From contig CAWCSF010000010.1 of the NCBI GenBank assembly GCA_963798195.1, positions 1,550,001-1,614,000 on the forward strand: a DNA stretch of 64,000 nucleotides, read 5' to 3'. Position 1 is the first letter of the stretch, and every line of letters starts with the position of its first letter. Origin of the DNA: CAVSRC01 sp963798195 (GTDB lineage Bacteria; Pseudomonadota; Alphaproteobacteria; Rhizobiales; Kaistiaceae). The position numbers and the translations under genes are program-made. Of the stretch, positions 48,475-56,316 are shown one piece after another. The notes below the pieces were generated by a model. It made no database searches. It saw only the letters and a list, made by a program, of their open reading frames with translations, and was not told the DNA's origin.

Positions 48475-49149
48475 CTATTCCAGCGCCGTCCATCCGAACT
48501 TGAGCAGCGGTTGCGCCCGCACGCCGAAATCCACGATGCGGTCGACGAGCTTGCTTGTGGTGAGCGCTTTCTCGGGTAGTGGCTCCTCCACGATGAATGA
48601 CTTCAGCCGGATCGCTCCGTCGACCGGCCCGTCCTTCTGCGCCTCGAAGCCGCGCGGGATGCGGCTGAGTTGGCTGTCCGTCCCGAGCTGCAGCTTGCCC
48701 TTCTTCAGCTTCGTCTCAAGCGCCTTGAATTTCGCGGGCGCGCCCGCGATCTCCTTTCGCAGCTTCGCCAGATCGGCTGGCTCAGGCATGTAGAACCCCG
48801 CGGCCACGAAACAGCCCTCTGGGTCGACGTGGATGTACAGCAAACCGTTGCCGGTCTTGCCGCCGGATGGCGTCATCACGGCACCGCAGTGCGTCTTGTA
48901 GGGACTCTTGTCCTTGGCAAACCGTACATCGCGATGGATCCTGAAGATCGACCGCTTGCCGTCCGCCTTCAGCGGAATGCGCTTCTTGGCGAATGCGACG
49001 CTGAGATCGCCCAGGAGAGCAATCATCGGATTGAGGACGTCGCTCTGGTAGAGCGCCTTGTTTTCGTCGAACCACGCCTTGTCCTGATGGAATTTCAGAG
49101 CCGTAAAGAACGCCAGCGCTTTCGGCCCGAAACCCGTGAAATCGCTCAC
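48475..49149 (-). CDS. DUF2461 domain-containing protein
   Basis: The 224-residue protein starts from GTG 49149 (MSDFTGFGPKALAFFTALKF), the usual family start; a GTG 18 bases upstream is possible. The sequence has the DUF2461 features FHQDKAWFDENKALYQSDVL, RIHRDVRFAKDKSPYKTHCG and GLLYIHVDPEGCFVAAGFYM, plus a C-terminal FIVEEPLPEKAL. The function is unknown. It follows the third C93 peptidase gene by 30 bases on the same strand. Confidence 0.88.
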   Translation of the reverse strand: MSDFTGFGPKALAFFTALKFHQDKAWFDENKALYQSDVLNPMIALLGDLSVAFAKKRIPLKADGKRSIFRIHRDVRFAKDKSPYKTHCGAVMTPSGGKTGNGLLYIHVDPEGCFVAAGFYMPEPADLAKLRKEIAGAPAKFKALETKLKKGKLQLGTDSQLSRIPRGFEAQKDGPVDGAIRLKSFIVEEPLPEKALTTSKLVDRIVDFGVRAQPLLKFGWTALE

Positions 49150-49179
49150 GACAACGATCCATCCCACGCCAGCGTCGAC

Positions 49180-50077
49180 CTAGCCGCCGTGCGGATTGCC
49201 GCCTCCATTTCCGTTCCCACCGGCGTTGCTGTTCCCGCCGCTGCCGCCATTGCCGTTGCCGCCACCACCGCTGTTGCCGCCGCCATTCCCGTCCCCACCG
49301 CCGTTCCCGTTCCCCCCCGTTCCCGTTCCCACCGCCGTTCCCGTTGCCGACACCATTGCTGTTGCCCCCGGCGTTGCCGTTGCCATTTCCGCCGGCATTG
49401 CTCTGACCGCTGCCCCGCGCCGAAGCGCTGTTGCCGTTTCCGATACCGGTCGCACCATTTGCTTTCTTGGCCGCAGCAACCGGACCGGCGCCAGGCGTCC
49501 CCGAAGCGAATGGGCCCCGATTGACAACGCTCGCCCATTGCATCGGGTTCGCCGACGATTGCCGCGTATAATAGATGTACGGCGTATCAGACCAAAGCCG
49601 GATCGCATTGGTTCGGCTGTCGAGCACATAATCGCCCTTGTCGGTGACGACGGTCAGCACGGCATGGCCGATCTTGTGCTCATCGCGGACCACGGTCACC
49701 AGAAGTACCGAACTCGGCCAGCCTCGCGACAGGAGCTCGCGCCGCTTGGCCAACACGAAGTCCTCGCAGTCACCCTTCCCGTTGACGGGATAGGACCAGA
49801 CATCCTCGCGACCGAAGAGCTGGAAATCCGAAACTTCGGTAACGCTGCGATTGATCCTGCGGGTGACAAAGGCGAGTTCCGAAAGCCGCCGGTCGTCAAG
49901 GTGGACAGAGCCCACCGCCGGCCCGCGCGGAGCACAGTCACCTGGATTGGCGGCGCAGAACGCGTAGTAAGCCGGGGGAGCGCCGCCGCCGCCGCGCAAG
50001 AGCATGGTCGTATCGCCGGCTGCGGCCAAACCGCTGCCGGAAACCGCCAGCAAAGCCGATAGGACTGCGCGCTTCAA
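49180..50077 (-). CDS. C93 (BTLCP, LapG-type) cysteine peptidase with Gly/Asn-repeat tail; probable frameshift in a C7 run
   Basis: The signal peptide is MKRAVLSALLAVSGSGLAAA. The peptidase domain (about 25-190) has YYAFCAANPGDC, the catalytic Cys in GKGDCEDFVLAKR, the His in IGHAVLTVVTD and the Asp in YVLDSRT. From about residue 200 the protein becomes a Gly/Asn repeat (NGNGGGNGNGG). In the called frame it then turns Arg/Trp-rich and runs 370 bases into the DUF2461 gene. Shifting by one base at the run of seven C (plus-strand 49312-49318) keeps the Gly/Asn repeat to a natural stop at 49180 (ending NGNGGGNPHGG). The second reading is preferred. It is the third C93 paralog of the window. Confidence 0.8.
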
Positions 50078-50300
50078 GTAAAACGGTCTCCACCGATCCG
50101 TAGATCGGCGGAGACTACACGCGAGACGCTTCCCTAACCACGCAAAAAACCGTGGGGTGACCGTCTGGACCGACCTCGGAGGAGGCTAGTCGGCCTGCGC
50201 TATCTTTCGAAGGCGCCGCCCAGCTGTCGCAAACGCAGGCCGCGGTGCGCCGGTCGATACCCAGGCGGTCGGGTTACTTGCCGACTGCTGCGTGTAATAG

Positions 50301-51191
50301 GTGGCCGTCGCGTCTCCGCTCTACATCGCCTTCGTGGATCGTCGTCAGGCGGACCCCGAGGACGCCTACGCGGTCCTCGGCCAGTTGATCCTGACCGGTA
50401 AGCGACCGGCGGATTGGCGCATCCTGTCCCGGCACGCCCGCGGCTGGATCATCAAGGGCTTCTTCCTGCCGCTGATGTTCTGCTACCTCTCCGGGGACCT
50501 TAACGGCTGGTGGCAGCGGATCGGAACGCTGCAAATGGACAGTTTCTCGAACGTCTACGATCGCTTGTTCGAGCTGTTCTTCGCTTTCGACGTTCTGTTC
50601 GGGACGATCGGCTACCTTTTCACGCTGCGACTGCTCGATACACACATCCGTTCCGCCGAACCGACGCTATTTGGCTGGGTGATTTGCATCATGTGTTACG
50701 AGCCGTTCTGGAACATGTTCTCCCGCTACTACATCGCCTACGAGACCGACAAATTCTATTGGGGCGGCTGGCTCGACGGCCACCACGCTCTTTATGTCGC
50801 GTGGGGCTCGGTCATTCTCTTTCTGACGTTCGTTTTCGCGTGGGCGACCGTGTCCTTCGGTCTGCGGTTCTCCAACCTGACCAATCGCGGGATCATCACC
50901 AACGGGCCCTACCGCTGGCTCAAGCATCCGGCCTATGTGGCCAAGAACCTGTCGTGGTGGCTGATCTCCGTGCCGCTGATGTCGAACGCGGGTTGGCAGG
51001 CCGCACTCCGTCAGACGGCCCTGCTGCTTCTGCTCAACGCCGTGTATGCGCTGCGGGCGTACACCGAGGAACGCCACCTCTCTGCCGATCCGGACTACCG
51101 CGCCTATAGCGCCTTCATCCGCGAGCACGGCCTGGTAGCCATGGCACGCCGCGCTTTTGCACACAGCGCCAGGCCGCGCGACCCGACCTAG
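50301..51191 (+). CDS. Isoprenylcysteine carboxyl methyltransferase-like membrane protein, probably 5'-truncated
   Basis: The frame gives 296 residues from GTG 50301, directly after in-frame TAA and TAG. Several helices lead to the ICMT/NnrU-type C-terminal core ITNGPYRWLKHPAYVAKNLS and the final EERHLSADPDYRAY, which bind S-adenosylmethionine in this family. Relatives I recall are longer at the N-terminus, and the first residues (SPLYIAFVDRRQADPEDAY) look like the inside of such a protein. There is no ribosome-binding site at the GTG. A deletion of the 5' part or an upstream frameshift is likely. It converges with the next gene, overlapping by four bases. Confidence 0.7.
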   Translation: MAVASPLYIAFVDRRQADPEDAYAVLGQLILTGKRPADWRILSRHARGWIIKGFFLPLMFCYLSGDLNGWWQRIGTLQMDSFSNVYDRLFELFFAFDVLFGTIGYLFTLRLLDTHIRSAEPTLFGWVICIMCYEPFWNMFSRYYIAYETDKFYWGGWLDGHHALYVAWGSVILFLTFVFAWATVSFGLRFSNLTNRGIITNGPYRWLKHPAYVAKNLSWWLISVPLMSNAGWQAALRQTALLLLLNAVYALRAYTEERHLSADPDYRAYSAFIREHGLVAMARRAFAHSARPRDPT

Positions 51192-51931
51192 TCGCTCAGG
51201 TCTTCCCCACTGATGATATCGCGAAAGCAGCCCTTCCGCTTGCGCACGACCAAGCGAAGCGCCAGCGCCGAGATCAGGCCGGGCAGCGTCTTGTCGAGGC
51301 GCTCCAGCGTCTTCTGCACGCGCACGATTTCGTCGCCGCCATTGGTGCGGAAGAAAAGGTCGTAAAAGTAGATGTCGAACAACGAGCTGCGCGTGTAGTC
51401 GATCTCCTGGCCATACCCGCCGGCCCAGATGAGCCGGTTGCTGATTTCTTCTCCGCGGATTTTCGCCGGTCGCATCACCTCTACGAGGTTGTGGGCATCC
51501 CCAAACTTGCAGGAGCCGAAGAGTACGCCCTTCAGCTTGCGGCGACGCCGATTGGCCTCGCAGAAGGTGTTGCGCAAGAACGTGCGGGACAGGCCGGACC
51601 CGTCCGGAGCCTCAATCTTACCGAAGTCGCCATGGGCGGCGACATAGAGGAAATCGACATCACCGCCGGACATGATGAAGCGCACGGCCTCGCGGAACGA
51701 GACCGCCCCGACGAAGCGCTCGTAGGTGAAGGCATCAGAACGATCCTTCAGGGCATAGGACAGGAACTCAAAAAGTGGCCGGACGGTGTGATGCCGCTCG
51801 TCGAACCAACGCGTTTCGACAACCCCGAGACCCAAGTGACGCGTACCAGCCAATGCAACACCCTCCGAGGCCCGAGTTCTGCCACGGAACCAGACCGCCG
51901 CGGACCCAAAATCGGGATCGCGACAATCCAT
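51188..51931 (-). CDS. Hypothetical protein with caspase/CHAT-like (clan CD) His-Cys pattern
   Basis: The product is up to 247 residues from ATG 51931. A TTG at 51853 with GGAGGG upstream is a good alternative start (221 residues). The sequence has a beta strand ending in the His-Gly block DVDFLYVAAHGDFGKIEAPD and, about 50 residues on, KLKGVLFGSCKFGDAHNLVE. This His-Gly and strand-Cys arrangement is that of clan CD cysteine peptidases (caspase/CHAT fold). The C-terminal half is helical and basic. No partner such as a gasdermin or STAND gene is adjacent. Family placement is inference. Confidence 0.6.
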   Translation of the reverse strand: MDCRDPDFGSAAVWFRGRTRASEGVALAGTRHLGLGVVETRWFDERHHTVRPLFEFLSYALKDRSDAFTYERFVGAVSFREAVRFIMSGGDVDFLYVAAHGDFGKIEAPDGSGLSRTFLRNTFCEANRRRRKLKGVLFGSCKFGDAHNLVEVMRPAKIRGEEISNRLIWAGGYGQEIDYTRSSLFDIYFYDLFFRTNGGDEIVRVQKTLERLDKTLPGLISALALRLVVRKRKGCFRDIISGEDLSD

Positions 51932-52018
51932 CCTGACGATTTCGATAACGGAGACCGTATAAAGGGTTGTAGTGGTTTTCTAACGTAGAAAACCGCCCTC
52001 TTTGGGCTCCTGCGAGCC

Positions 52019-52615
52019 CTATCCTTCCATGAAGACCGGGATAAGGGAAGCGGCTAGCAGGAGGGCCATGGCGACATTGAAGATCCGCATGGATCTGGGG
52101 TTGTTGACCAGCCTCTTCAGGCTCGTCCCGAAGAGCACCCAGGTGAACGATGACACGGTCCCCAGGACCGCAAAAATCGTCCCTATCACGAGGACGTTGG
52201 CCGGATATGCCGCGATCCCGGCATAGGCAGTGATAGCGCCCACGGCCATGACCCAGGCCTTGGGATTGACCCACTGAAAGGCAGCGGCCTGAAGGAAAGT
52301 CAGCGGACGAGCACGCGATTCCCCGTGCGCCCCATCGGCCTTGGCGATCCGCCAGGCAAGATACAGCAGGTATGCAGCGCCAGCATATTTCAGCACCTGG
52401 TAGAGAACCGGATACGCCGCGAAAACAGCCCCGAGCCCAAAGCCCACCGCCATCACCATGAAGCCAAAGCCGAGGGGCACGCCGAACCCCGGCGGCACGG
52501 TGCGGGCAAAACCGAAGTTCAGCCCGGTCGCCATCAGCATGATGTTGTTGGGCCCCGGCGTGAAAAGTGTCGCCAGGGCGAAAAGGACAAAGGCCAGGAG
52601 AAGTTCGGTGGACAT
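52019..52615 (-). CDS. LysE family translocator (amino acid exporter)
   Basis: The 198-residue protein starts MSTELLLAFVLFALATLFTP at 52615. It has the LysE/RhtB signature TPGPNNIMLMATGLNFGF and six hydrophobic segments. The cytoplasmic loop FLQAAAFQWVNPKAWVM is highly typical. It should export amino acids or related metabolites across the inner membrane. It stands downstream of the ilvN gene on the same strand (66 bases), so export of surplus branched-chain amino acids or threonine is a reasonable guess only. Confidence 0.92.
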   Translation of the reverse strand: MSTELLLAFVLFALATLFTPGPNNIMLMATGLNFGFARTVPPGFGVPLGFGFMVMAVGFGLGAVFAAYPVLYQVLKYAGAAYLLYLAWRIAKADGAHGESRARPLTFLQAAAFQWVNPKAWVMAVGAITAYAGIAAYPANVLVIGTIFAVLGTVSSFTWVLFGTSLKRLVNNPRSMRIFNVAMALLLAASLIPVFMEG

Positions 52616-52680
52616 GGCAGCCGCACTTTGGAAGGCAGTAACAACGCCGCAGCAGCGCCGTCCCGTCAATCCGATTTCGA

Positions 52681-53325
52681 CTATTCCGGCTGTACACCGC
52701 CCTCGGCGCCGCGACTGATGGCGGCAATGCCGGTGCGGCAAACCTCGACCAGGCCCAGCGGCGCCATGATGGCGATAAACTGCTCGATCTTGGAGGTTCG
52801 GCCCGTCACCTCAAACACGAAGTGGCCGACCGTGGCATCGATGACGGTCGCGCGGAACGCGTCGGCAAGACGCAGCGCCTCGACGCGCAAGTCGCCGGAA
52901 CCTGCGACCTTCACCAGCGCAAGCTCGCGCTCAAGCGGACGCCCACCCGCTGTCAGGTCGGTCACCGTGTGGACCGGAACCAACCGATCGAGCTGGTTCT
53001 TGATCTGGGTAAGCACCATCGGCGTGCCGGTGGTGACGATCGTAATTCGGGAGAGATGTTTGGAATGTTCTGTCTCGGAAACAGTGAGGCTGTCGATGTT
53101 GTATCCTCGTCCCGAGAACAGACCGATAACCCGGGCAAGAACGCCGGGCTCGTTGTCGACCAGCACGGAGAGCGTGTGCGTCTCAAGCCGGTCGTGGGTT
53201 TCCTCAATAAAATACGCCGAGGCAGGCGGCTCTTGTGGCGGCCGCACCGCAAGGGAGGCCTTGACGTGCTGGCGCTTCCCCGCGGCGGTCTTGCGTTTCG
53301 TCGCCACTTTTGCGGCCTTTGTCAT
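52681..53325 (-). CDS. ilvN: Acetolactate synthase small (regulatory) subunit
   Basis: The 214-residue protein starts MTKAAKVATKRK at 53325, overlapping the dehydratase stop by four bases. After a basic leader comes the ACT domain THTLSVLVDNEPGVLARVIG, followed by FSGRGYNIDSLTVSETE. The C-terminal ALS_ss domain has RELALVKVAGSGDLRVEAL. It binds valine and activates the large subunit. The length is typical of the long IlvN/IlvH form plus about 40 extra N-terminal residues (KAAKVATKRKTAAGKRQH). A gene order with an interposed dehydratase gene is unusual. Confidence 0.95.
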   Translation of the reverse strand: MTKAAKVATKRKTAAGKRQHVKASLAVRPPQEPPASAYFIEETHDRLETHTLSVLVDNEPGVLARVIGLFSGRGYNIDSLTVSETEHSKHLSRITIVTTGTPMVLTQIKNQLDRLVPVHTVTDLTAGGRPLERELALVKVAGSGDLRVEALRLADAFRATVIDATVGHFVFEVTGRTSKIEQFIAIMAPLGLVEVCRTGIAAISRGAEGGVQPE

Positions 53326-54323
53326 GCCAGAACCCTGCCCTTCTTTGCCGGAGTAGCCCCGGTCCGTTTCGTGGCCATTGCCCATTCGGCGAAAAGTGCC
53401 AGATCAATATTGCCGCCACTGAGAATCAGGCCGACTCGGCGGCCACGCAGACGGTCGCGCTCCTTCAGCGCCGCGGCAAGAGACGCCGCACCGGCCCCTT
53501 CTGCGAGATTGTGTGTGTCGGTCCAGTAAATGCGAATGGCTTCGGCGATCTCGTCGTCGGTGACTTCCACGATGCGCGACACACCGCGCCGGATCATGGC
53601 AAACGCCTCTTCGTCGGGAACCCGCGTCGCAATTCCATCGGCGCGCGTGTCCGATGACGGCGTCGTGACAACGTGCCCTGCCCTCAGCGAAAGCGCGTAG
53701 GCTGGCGCCTCGGTGGACTGGACGCCGACGATCTCGGTCTTCCGGCCGAGAAGATCGCGCGCCATCAGGCAACCGCAGATCCCGGACCCCAGCCCAATCG
53801 GCACGTAGAGAACGTCCAGCGCCGGCTCCGCGGTCATCAACTCCAGTGCATAGGTGGCGACACCGAGCACCAGATCGCGATGGAACGAGGGCACCATTTC
53901 GTGCCCGTTCGCCTCGGCAAAGCGCCGCGCCTCGTCGCGCGCCGAGTCGAAATCGTTTCCGGCCTCGACCAGTGACGCGCCGAAAGCTTGCATGGCCCGG
54001 TTCTTCTCGACCGAATTGCCGCGCGGCGCGAAGATCGTCACCGGCACGCCATGGCGGCGCCCGGCAAAAGCAATGCTCTGTCCATGATTGCCGCGCGTCG
54101 CCGAGACCAGCCCGGCGACATTGGGACGCTCACGTTTCATCCGATCGACGTAGACGACTCCGCCGCGCACCTTGAAAGCGCCGGTGAGTTGGTGATTCTC
54201 ATGTTTGACCACCGCGTCAGTGCCCAGGCGATCCGCGAGCACCGGCCAGCGGTGCTGCGGTGTCGCCGGCAGCACGCTAGCGACCAGTTGGTGAGCCTCT
54301 TTCAACTCGTCCAAAGTGAACAT
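53322..54323 (-). CDS. Threonine/serine dehydratase (PLP-dependent)
   Basis: The 333-residue fold type II enzyme starts MFTLDELKEAHQLV at 54323. The frame continues upstream with no better start. The PLP Lys is K51 in HQLTGAFKVRGG. The Ser/Thr loop is SATRGNHGQSIAF, the Gly-rich phosphate loop is PIGLGSGICG, and the final SGGNID closes the PLP site. There is no C-terminal ACT domain, so it is the short catabolic/EutB-like type rather than classical biosynthetic IlvA. Placed between ilvB and ilvN, it probably supplies 2-oxobutyrate to the isoleucine branch. It overlaps ilvN by four bases and follows ilvB by 25. Confidence 0.9.
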   Translation of the reverse strand: MFTLDELKEAHQLVASVLPATPQHRWPVLADRLGTDAVVKHENHQLTGAFKVRGGVVYVDRMKRERPNVAGLVSATRGNHGQSIAFAGRRHGVPVTIFAPRGNSVEKNRAMQAFGASLVEAGNDFDSARDEARRFAEANGHEMVPSFHRDLVLGVATYALELMTAEPALDVLYVPIGLGSGICGCLMARDLLGRKTEIVGVQSTEAPAYALSLRAGHVVTTPSSDTRADGIATRVPDEEAFAMIRRGVSRIVEVTDDEIAEAIRIYWTDTHNLAEGAGAASLAAALKERDRLRGRRVGLILSGGNIDLALFAEWAMATKRTGATPAKKGRVLA

Positions 54324-54348
54324 GACGCTGTCCCGATAGACCCGTGCT

Positions 54349-56130
54349 TCACACCAGCATCTTCCCTTCCTTGCTGATGACGTTGCCGATGCCCTCGGCC
54401 GCGACGGCGTCACCCAGCAGCATCTCGTTGTGCGCCTTGCCCGACGGGATCATCGGGAAGCAGTTGGCGAGCGCGGCCACGCGGCAATCAAACAGGACCG
54501 GCTTCTTCACGGAGATCATGTCCGCGATCGCGCCGTCAAGATCGCGAGGCTTGTCGACGCGAAAACCGACGCAGCCATAAGCCTCGGCCAACTTCACGAA
54601 GTCCGGCAGCGAGTCCATGTACGAGTGCGACAGCCGGTTGCCGTGCAGCAGCTCCTGCCACTGGCGCACCATGCCCATGTACTGGTTGTTGAGGATGAAT
54701 ATCTTGATCGGCAGGTCGTGCTGAACCGCCGTCGACATCTCCTGCATGGTCATCAGCACCGAGGCGTCGCCGGCGATATCGACGACGAGGCTCTTCGGAT
54801 GGGCCACCTGCACGCCCACGGCAGCCGGCAGGCCGTAGCCCATCGTGCCAAGGCCACCCGAGGTCATCCACCGGTTCGGCTCCTGGAAGTGGAAGAACTG
54901 CGCCGCCCACATCTGGTGCTGGCCCACCTCGGTGGTGATGTAGACGTCCTTGTCTTTGGTCGCCTCGTAGAGCCGCTGGATGGCGTATTGCGGCATGATG
55001 ATGTCGGCGTTCGGCCGATAGGCGAGGCTATCGCGCGCCCGCCAGTGGTCGATCTGCGCCCACCACGCCTTGGCCGCCGCCTTGTCGGGCTTCGCCTTGA
55101 TGCGCTTCCACTCGGCAAGCATCGCCTCCAGCACGCGACCGACATCGCCGACGATCGGGATGTCGACGTGGATGTTCTTGTTGATCGACGACGCGTCGAT
55201 ATCGACGTGAATCTTGCGCGAGCCCGGCGAGAATGCGTTGACCCGCCCGGTGATGCGATCGTCGAAGCGCGCGCCGAGCGCGATCATCACATCGCAATCG
55301 TGCATGACGTGGTTGGCCTCGTAGGTGCCGTGCATGCCCAGCATCCCGAGCCACTGAGGATCGGCTGCCGGATAGGCGCCGAGCCCCATCAGCGTCGAGG
55401 TGATCGGGAATCCAGTCAGGTGAACGAGTTCGCGCAGCGCGGCAGTGGCGCGCGGGCCGGAATTGACGATGCCGCCACCGGTGTAGAAGACCGGACGCTT
55501 CGCCTTCGCCATCAGTTCGACCGCGGCACGGATCGCCCGCTCGTCGCCCTCGACCCGCGGATGGTAGGTCTTGTGCTCGACCTGGCCGGGCGGAACGTAA
55601 GTGCCGGTCGCGAACATCACGTCCTTCGGGATATCGACAAGCACCGGCCCCGGCCGCCCGTGCGTAGCGACGTAGAAGGCCTCATGGATGATCCGAGCGA
55701 GATCGTTGACGTCGCGGACGAGCCAGTTGTGCTTGGTCGCCGGGCGCGTGATGCCGACGGTATCGGCCTCCTGGAAGGCATCGTTGCCGATGAGGTGCGT
55801 TGGAACCTGCCCGGTGAAGCAGACCATCGGGATCGAGTCCATCAGCGCGTCGGTGAGCGGCGTCACCATGTTGGTGGCGCCCGGTCCGGAGGTGACCAGA
55901 ACGACGCCCGGCTTGCCGGTCGAGCGGGCATAGCCTTCGGCGGCATGGCCGGCGCCCTGCTCGTGGCGAACGAGGATGTGCCGGATCTTGTCCTGCTGGA
56001 TGATCTCGTCGTAGATCGGCAGCACTGCGCCGCCGGGGTATCCGAAGATGTCAGTGACGCCCTGATCGATCAGCGCCTGGACGACCATGTTGGCGCCCGT
56101 CATTTGCCGGCTTTCGCTCTGCCGTTTCAT
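54349..56130 (-). CDS. ilvB: Acetolactate synthase large (catalytic) subunit
   Basis: The 593-residue thiamine diphosphate enzyme makes acetolactate and acetohydroxybutyrate. The start MKRQSESRQMTGANMVVQAL at 56130 fits the family; the frame runs on upstream into the leader. The N-domain has the activating Glu (about 57) in LVRHEQGAGHAAEGYAR. The central FAD/transhydrogenase-type domain and the C-terminal ThDP domain (GDASVLMTMQEMSTAVQ, with NNQYMGMVRQW) are complete. A leader peptide rich in Val/Leu/Ile codons and a terminator lie upstream, indicating attenuation. It is downstream of miaA and upstream of the dehydratase gene and ilvN. Confidence 0.97.
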   Translation of the reverse strand: MKRQSESRQMTGANMVVQALIDQGVTDIFGYPGGAVLPIYDEIIQQDKIRHILVRHEQGAGHAAEGYARSTGKPGVVLVTSGPGATNMVTPLTDALMDSIPMVCFTGQVPTHLIGNDAFQEADTVGITRPATKHNWLVRDVNDLARIIHEAFYVATHGRPGPVLVDIPKDVMFATGTYVPPGQVEHKTYHPRVEGDERAIRAAVELMAKAKRPVFYTGGGIVNSGPRATAALRELVHLTGFPITSTLMGLGAYPAADPQWLGMLGMHGTYEANHVMHDCDVMIALGARFDDRITGRVNAFSPGSRKIHVDIDASSINKNIHVDIPIVGDVGRVLEAMLAEWKRIKAKPDKAAAKAWWAQIDHWRARDSLAYRPNADIIMPQYAIQRLYEATKDKDVYITTEVGQHQMWAAQFFHFQEPNRWMTSGGLGTMGYGLPAAVGVQVAHPKSLVVDIAGDASVLMTMQEMSTAVQHDLPIKIFILNNQYMGMVRQWQELLHGNRLSHSYMDSLPDFVKLAEAYGCVGFRVDKPRDLDGAIADMISVKKPVLFDCRVAALANCFPMIPSGKAHNEMLLGDAVAAEGIGNVISKEGKMLV

Positions 56131-56202
56131 CGTTCCGCTCCGCTTCCACGCTCGCGCCGCCCTTGCGACGGCTTCGGTTACTTGCCGTTTCGGCAATAAA
56201 AA

Positions 56203-56219
56203 AGGCCCCGGAAGGGCCT
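56203..56219 (-). terminator. Rho-independent attenuator terminator of the ilvB operon
   Basis: On the minus strand AGGCCC-TTCC-GGGGCCT is followed by TTTTTTA: a GC stem of six to seven pairs with a U-run. It lies about 30 bases after the leader peptide stop and 73 bases before the ilvB start. This is the textbook layout of an amino acid operon attenuator. Confidence 0.8.
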
Positions 56220-56250
56220 GATTTTCGCGCACCACCTTGTTCGCGGCAGC

Positions 56251-56307
56251 CTATGCGGCCGCCCCGGGGGTGCGCGAGCTAATTACGAGGACGAGTTCCT
56301 GTCTCAT
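56251..56307 (-). CDS. ilvB operon leader peptide
   Basis: The 18-residue frame reads MRQELVLVISSRTPGAAA, from ATG 56307 to TAG 56251. Residues 5-9 are Leu-Val-Leu-Val-Ile, the three regulatory amino acids of this pathway, as in known ilv leaders. The peptide begins nine bases after the miaA stop, so the promoter must lie inside miaA or transcription must come through it. It is followed by a U-run terminator, so scarcity of charged Leu, Val or Ile tRNA should allow read-through to ilvB. Confidence 0.75.
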   Translation of the reverse strand: MRQELVLVISSRTPGAAA

Positions 56308-56316
56308 GGGCCTGTA

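Noticed and set aside
48782..49311. Arg/Trp-rich C-terminal half of the frame ending at 48782
   Set aside because: It is what a one-base slip in the C7 run produces from the Gly/Asn repeat and then from antisense codons of the DUF2461 gene.
49190..49430. Short tandem GC repeat considered as a CRISPR or satellite array
   Set aside because: The repeats are codon-level Gly/Asn repeats of a coding region; there are no spacers of constant length.
54430..56199. 589-codon plus-strand frame opposite ilvB
   Set aside because: Antisense shadow of ilvB caused by high GC; no ribosome-binding site or domain.
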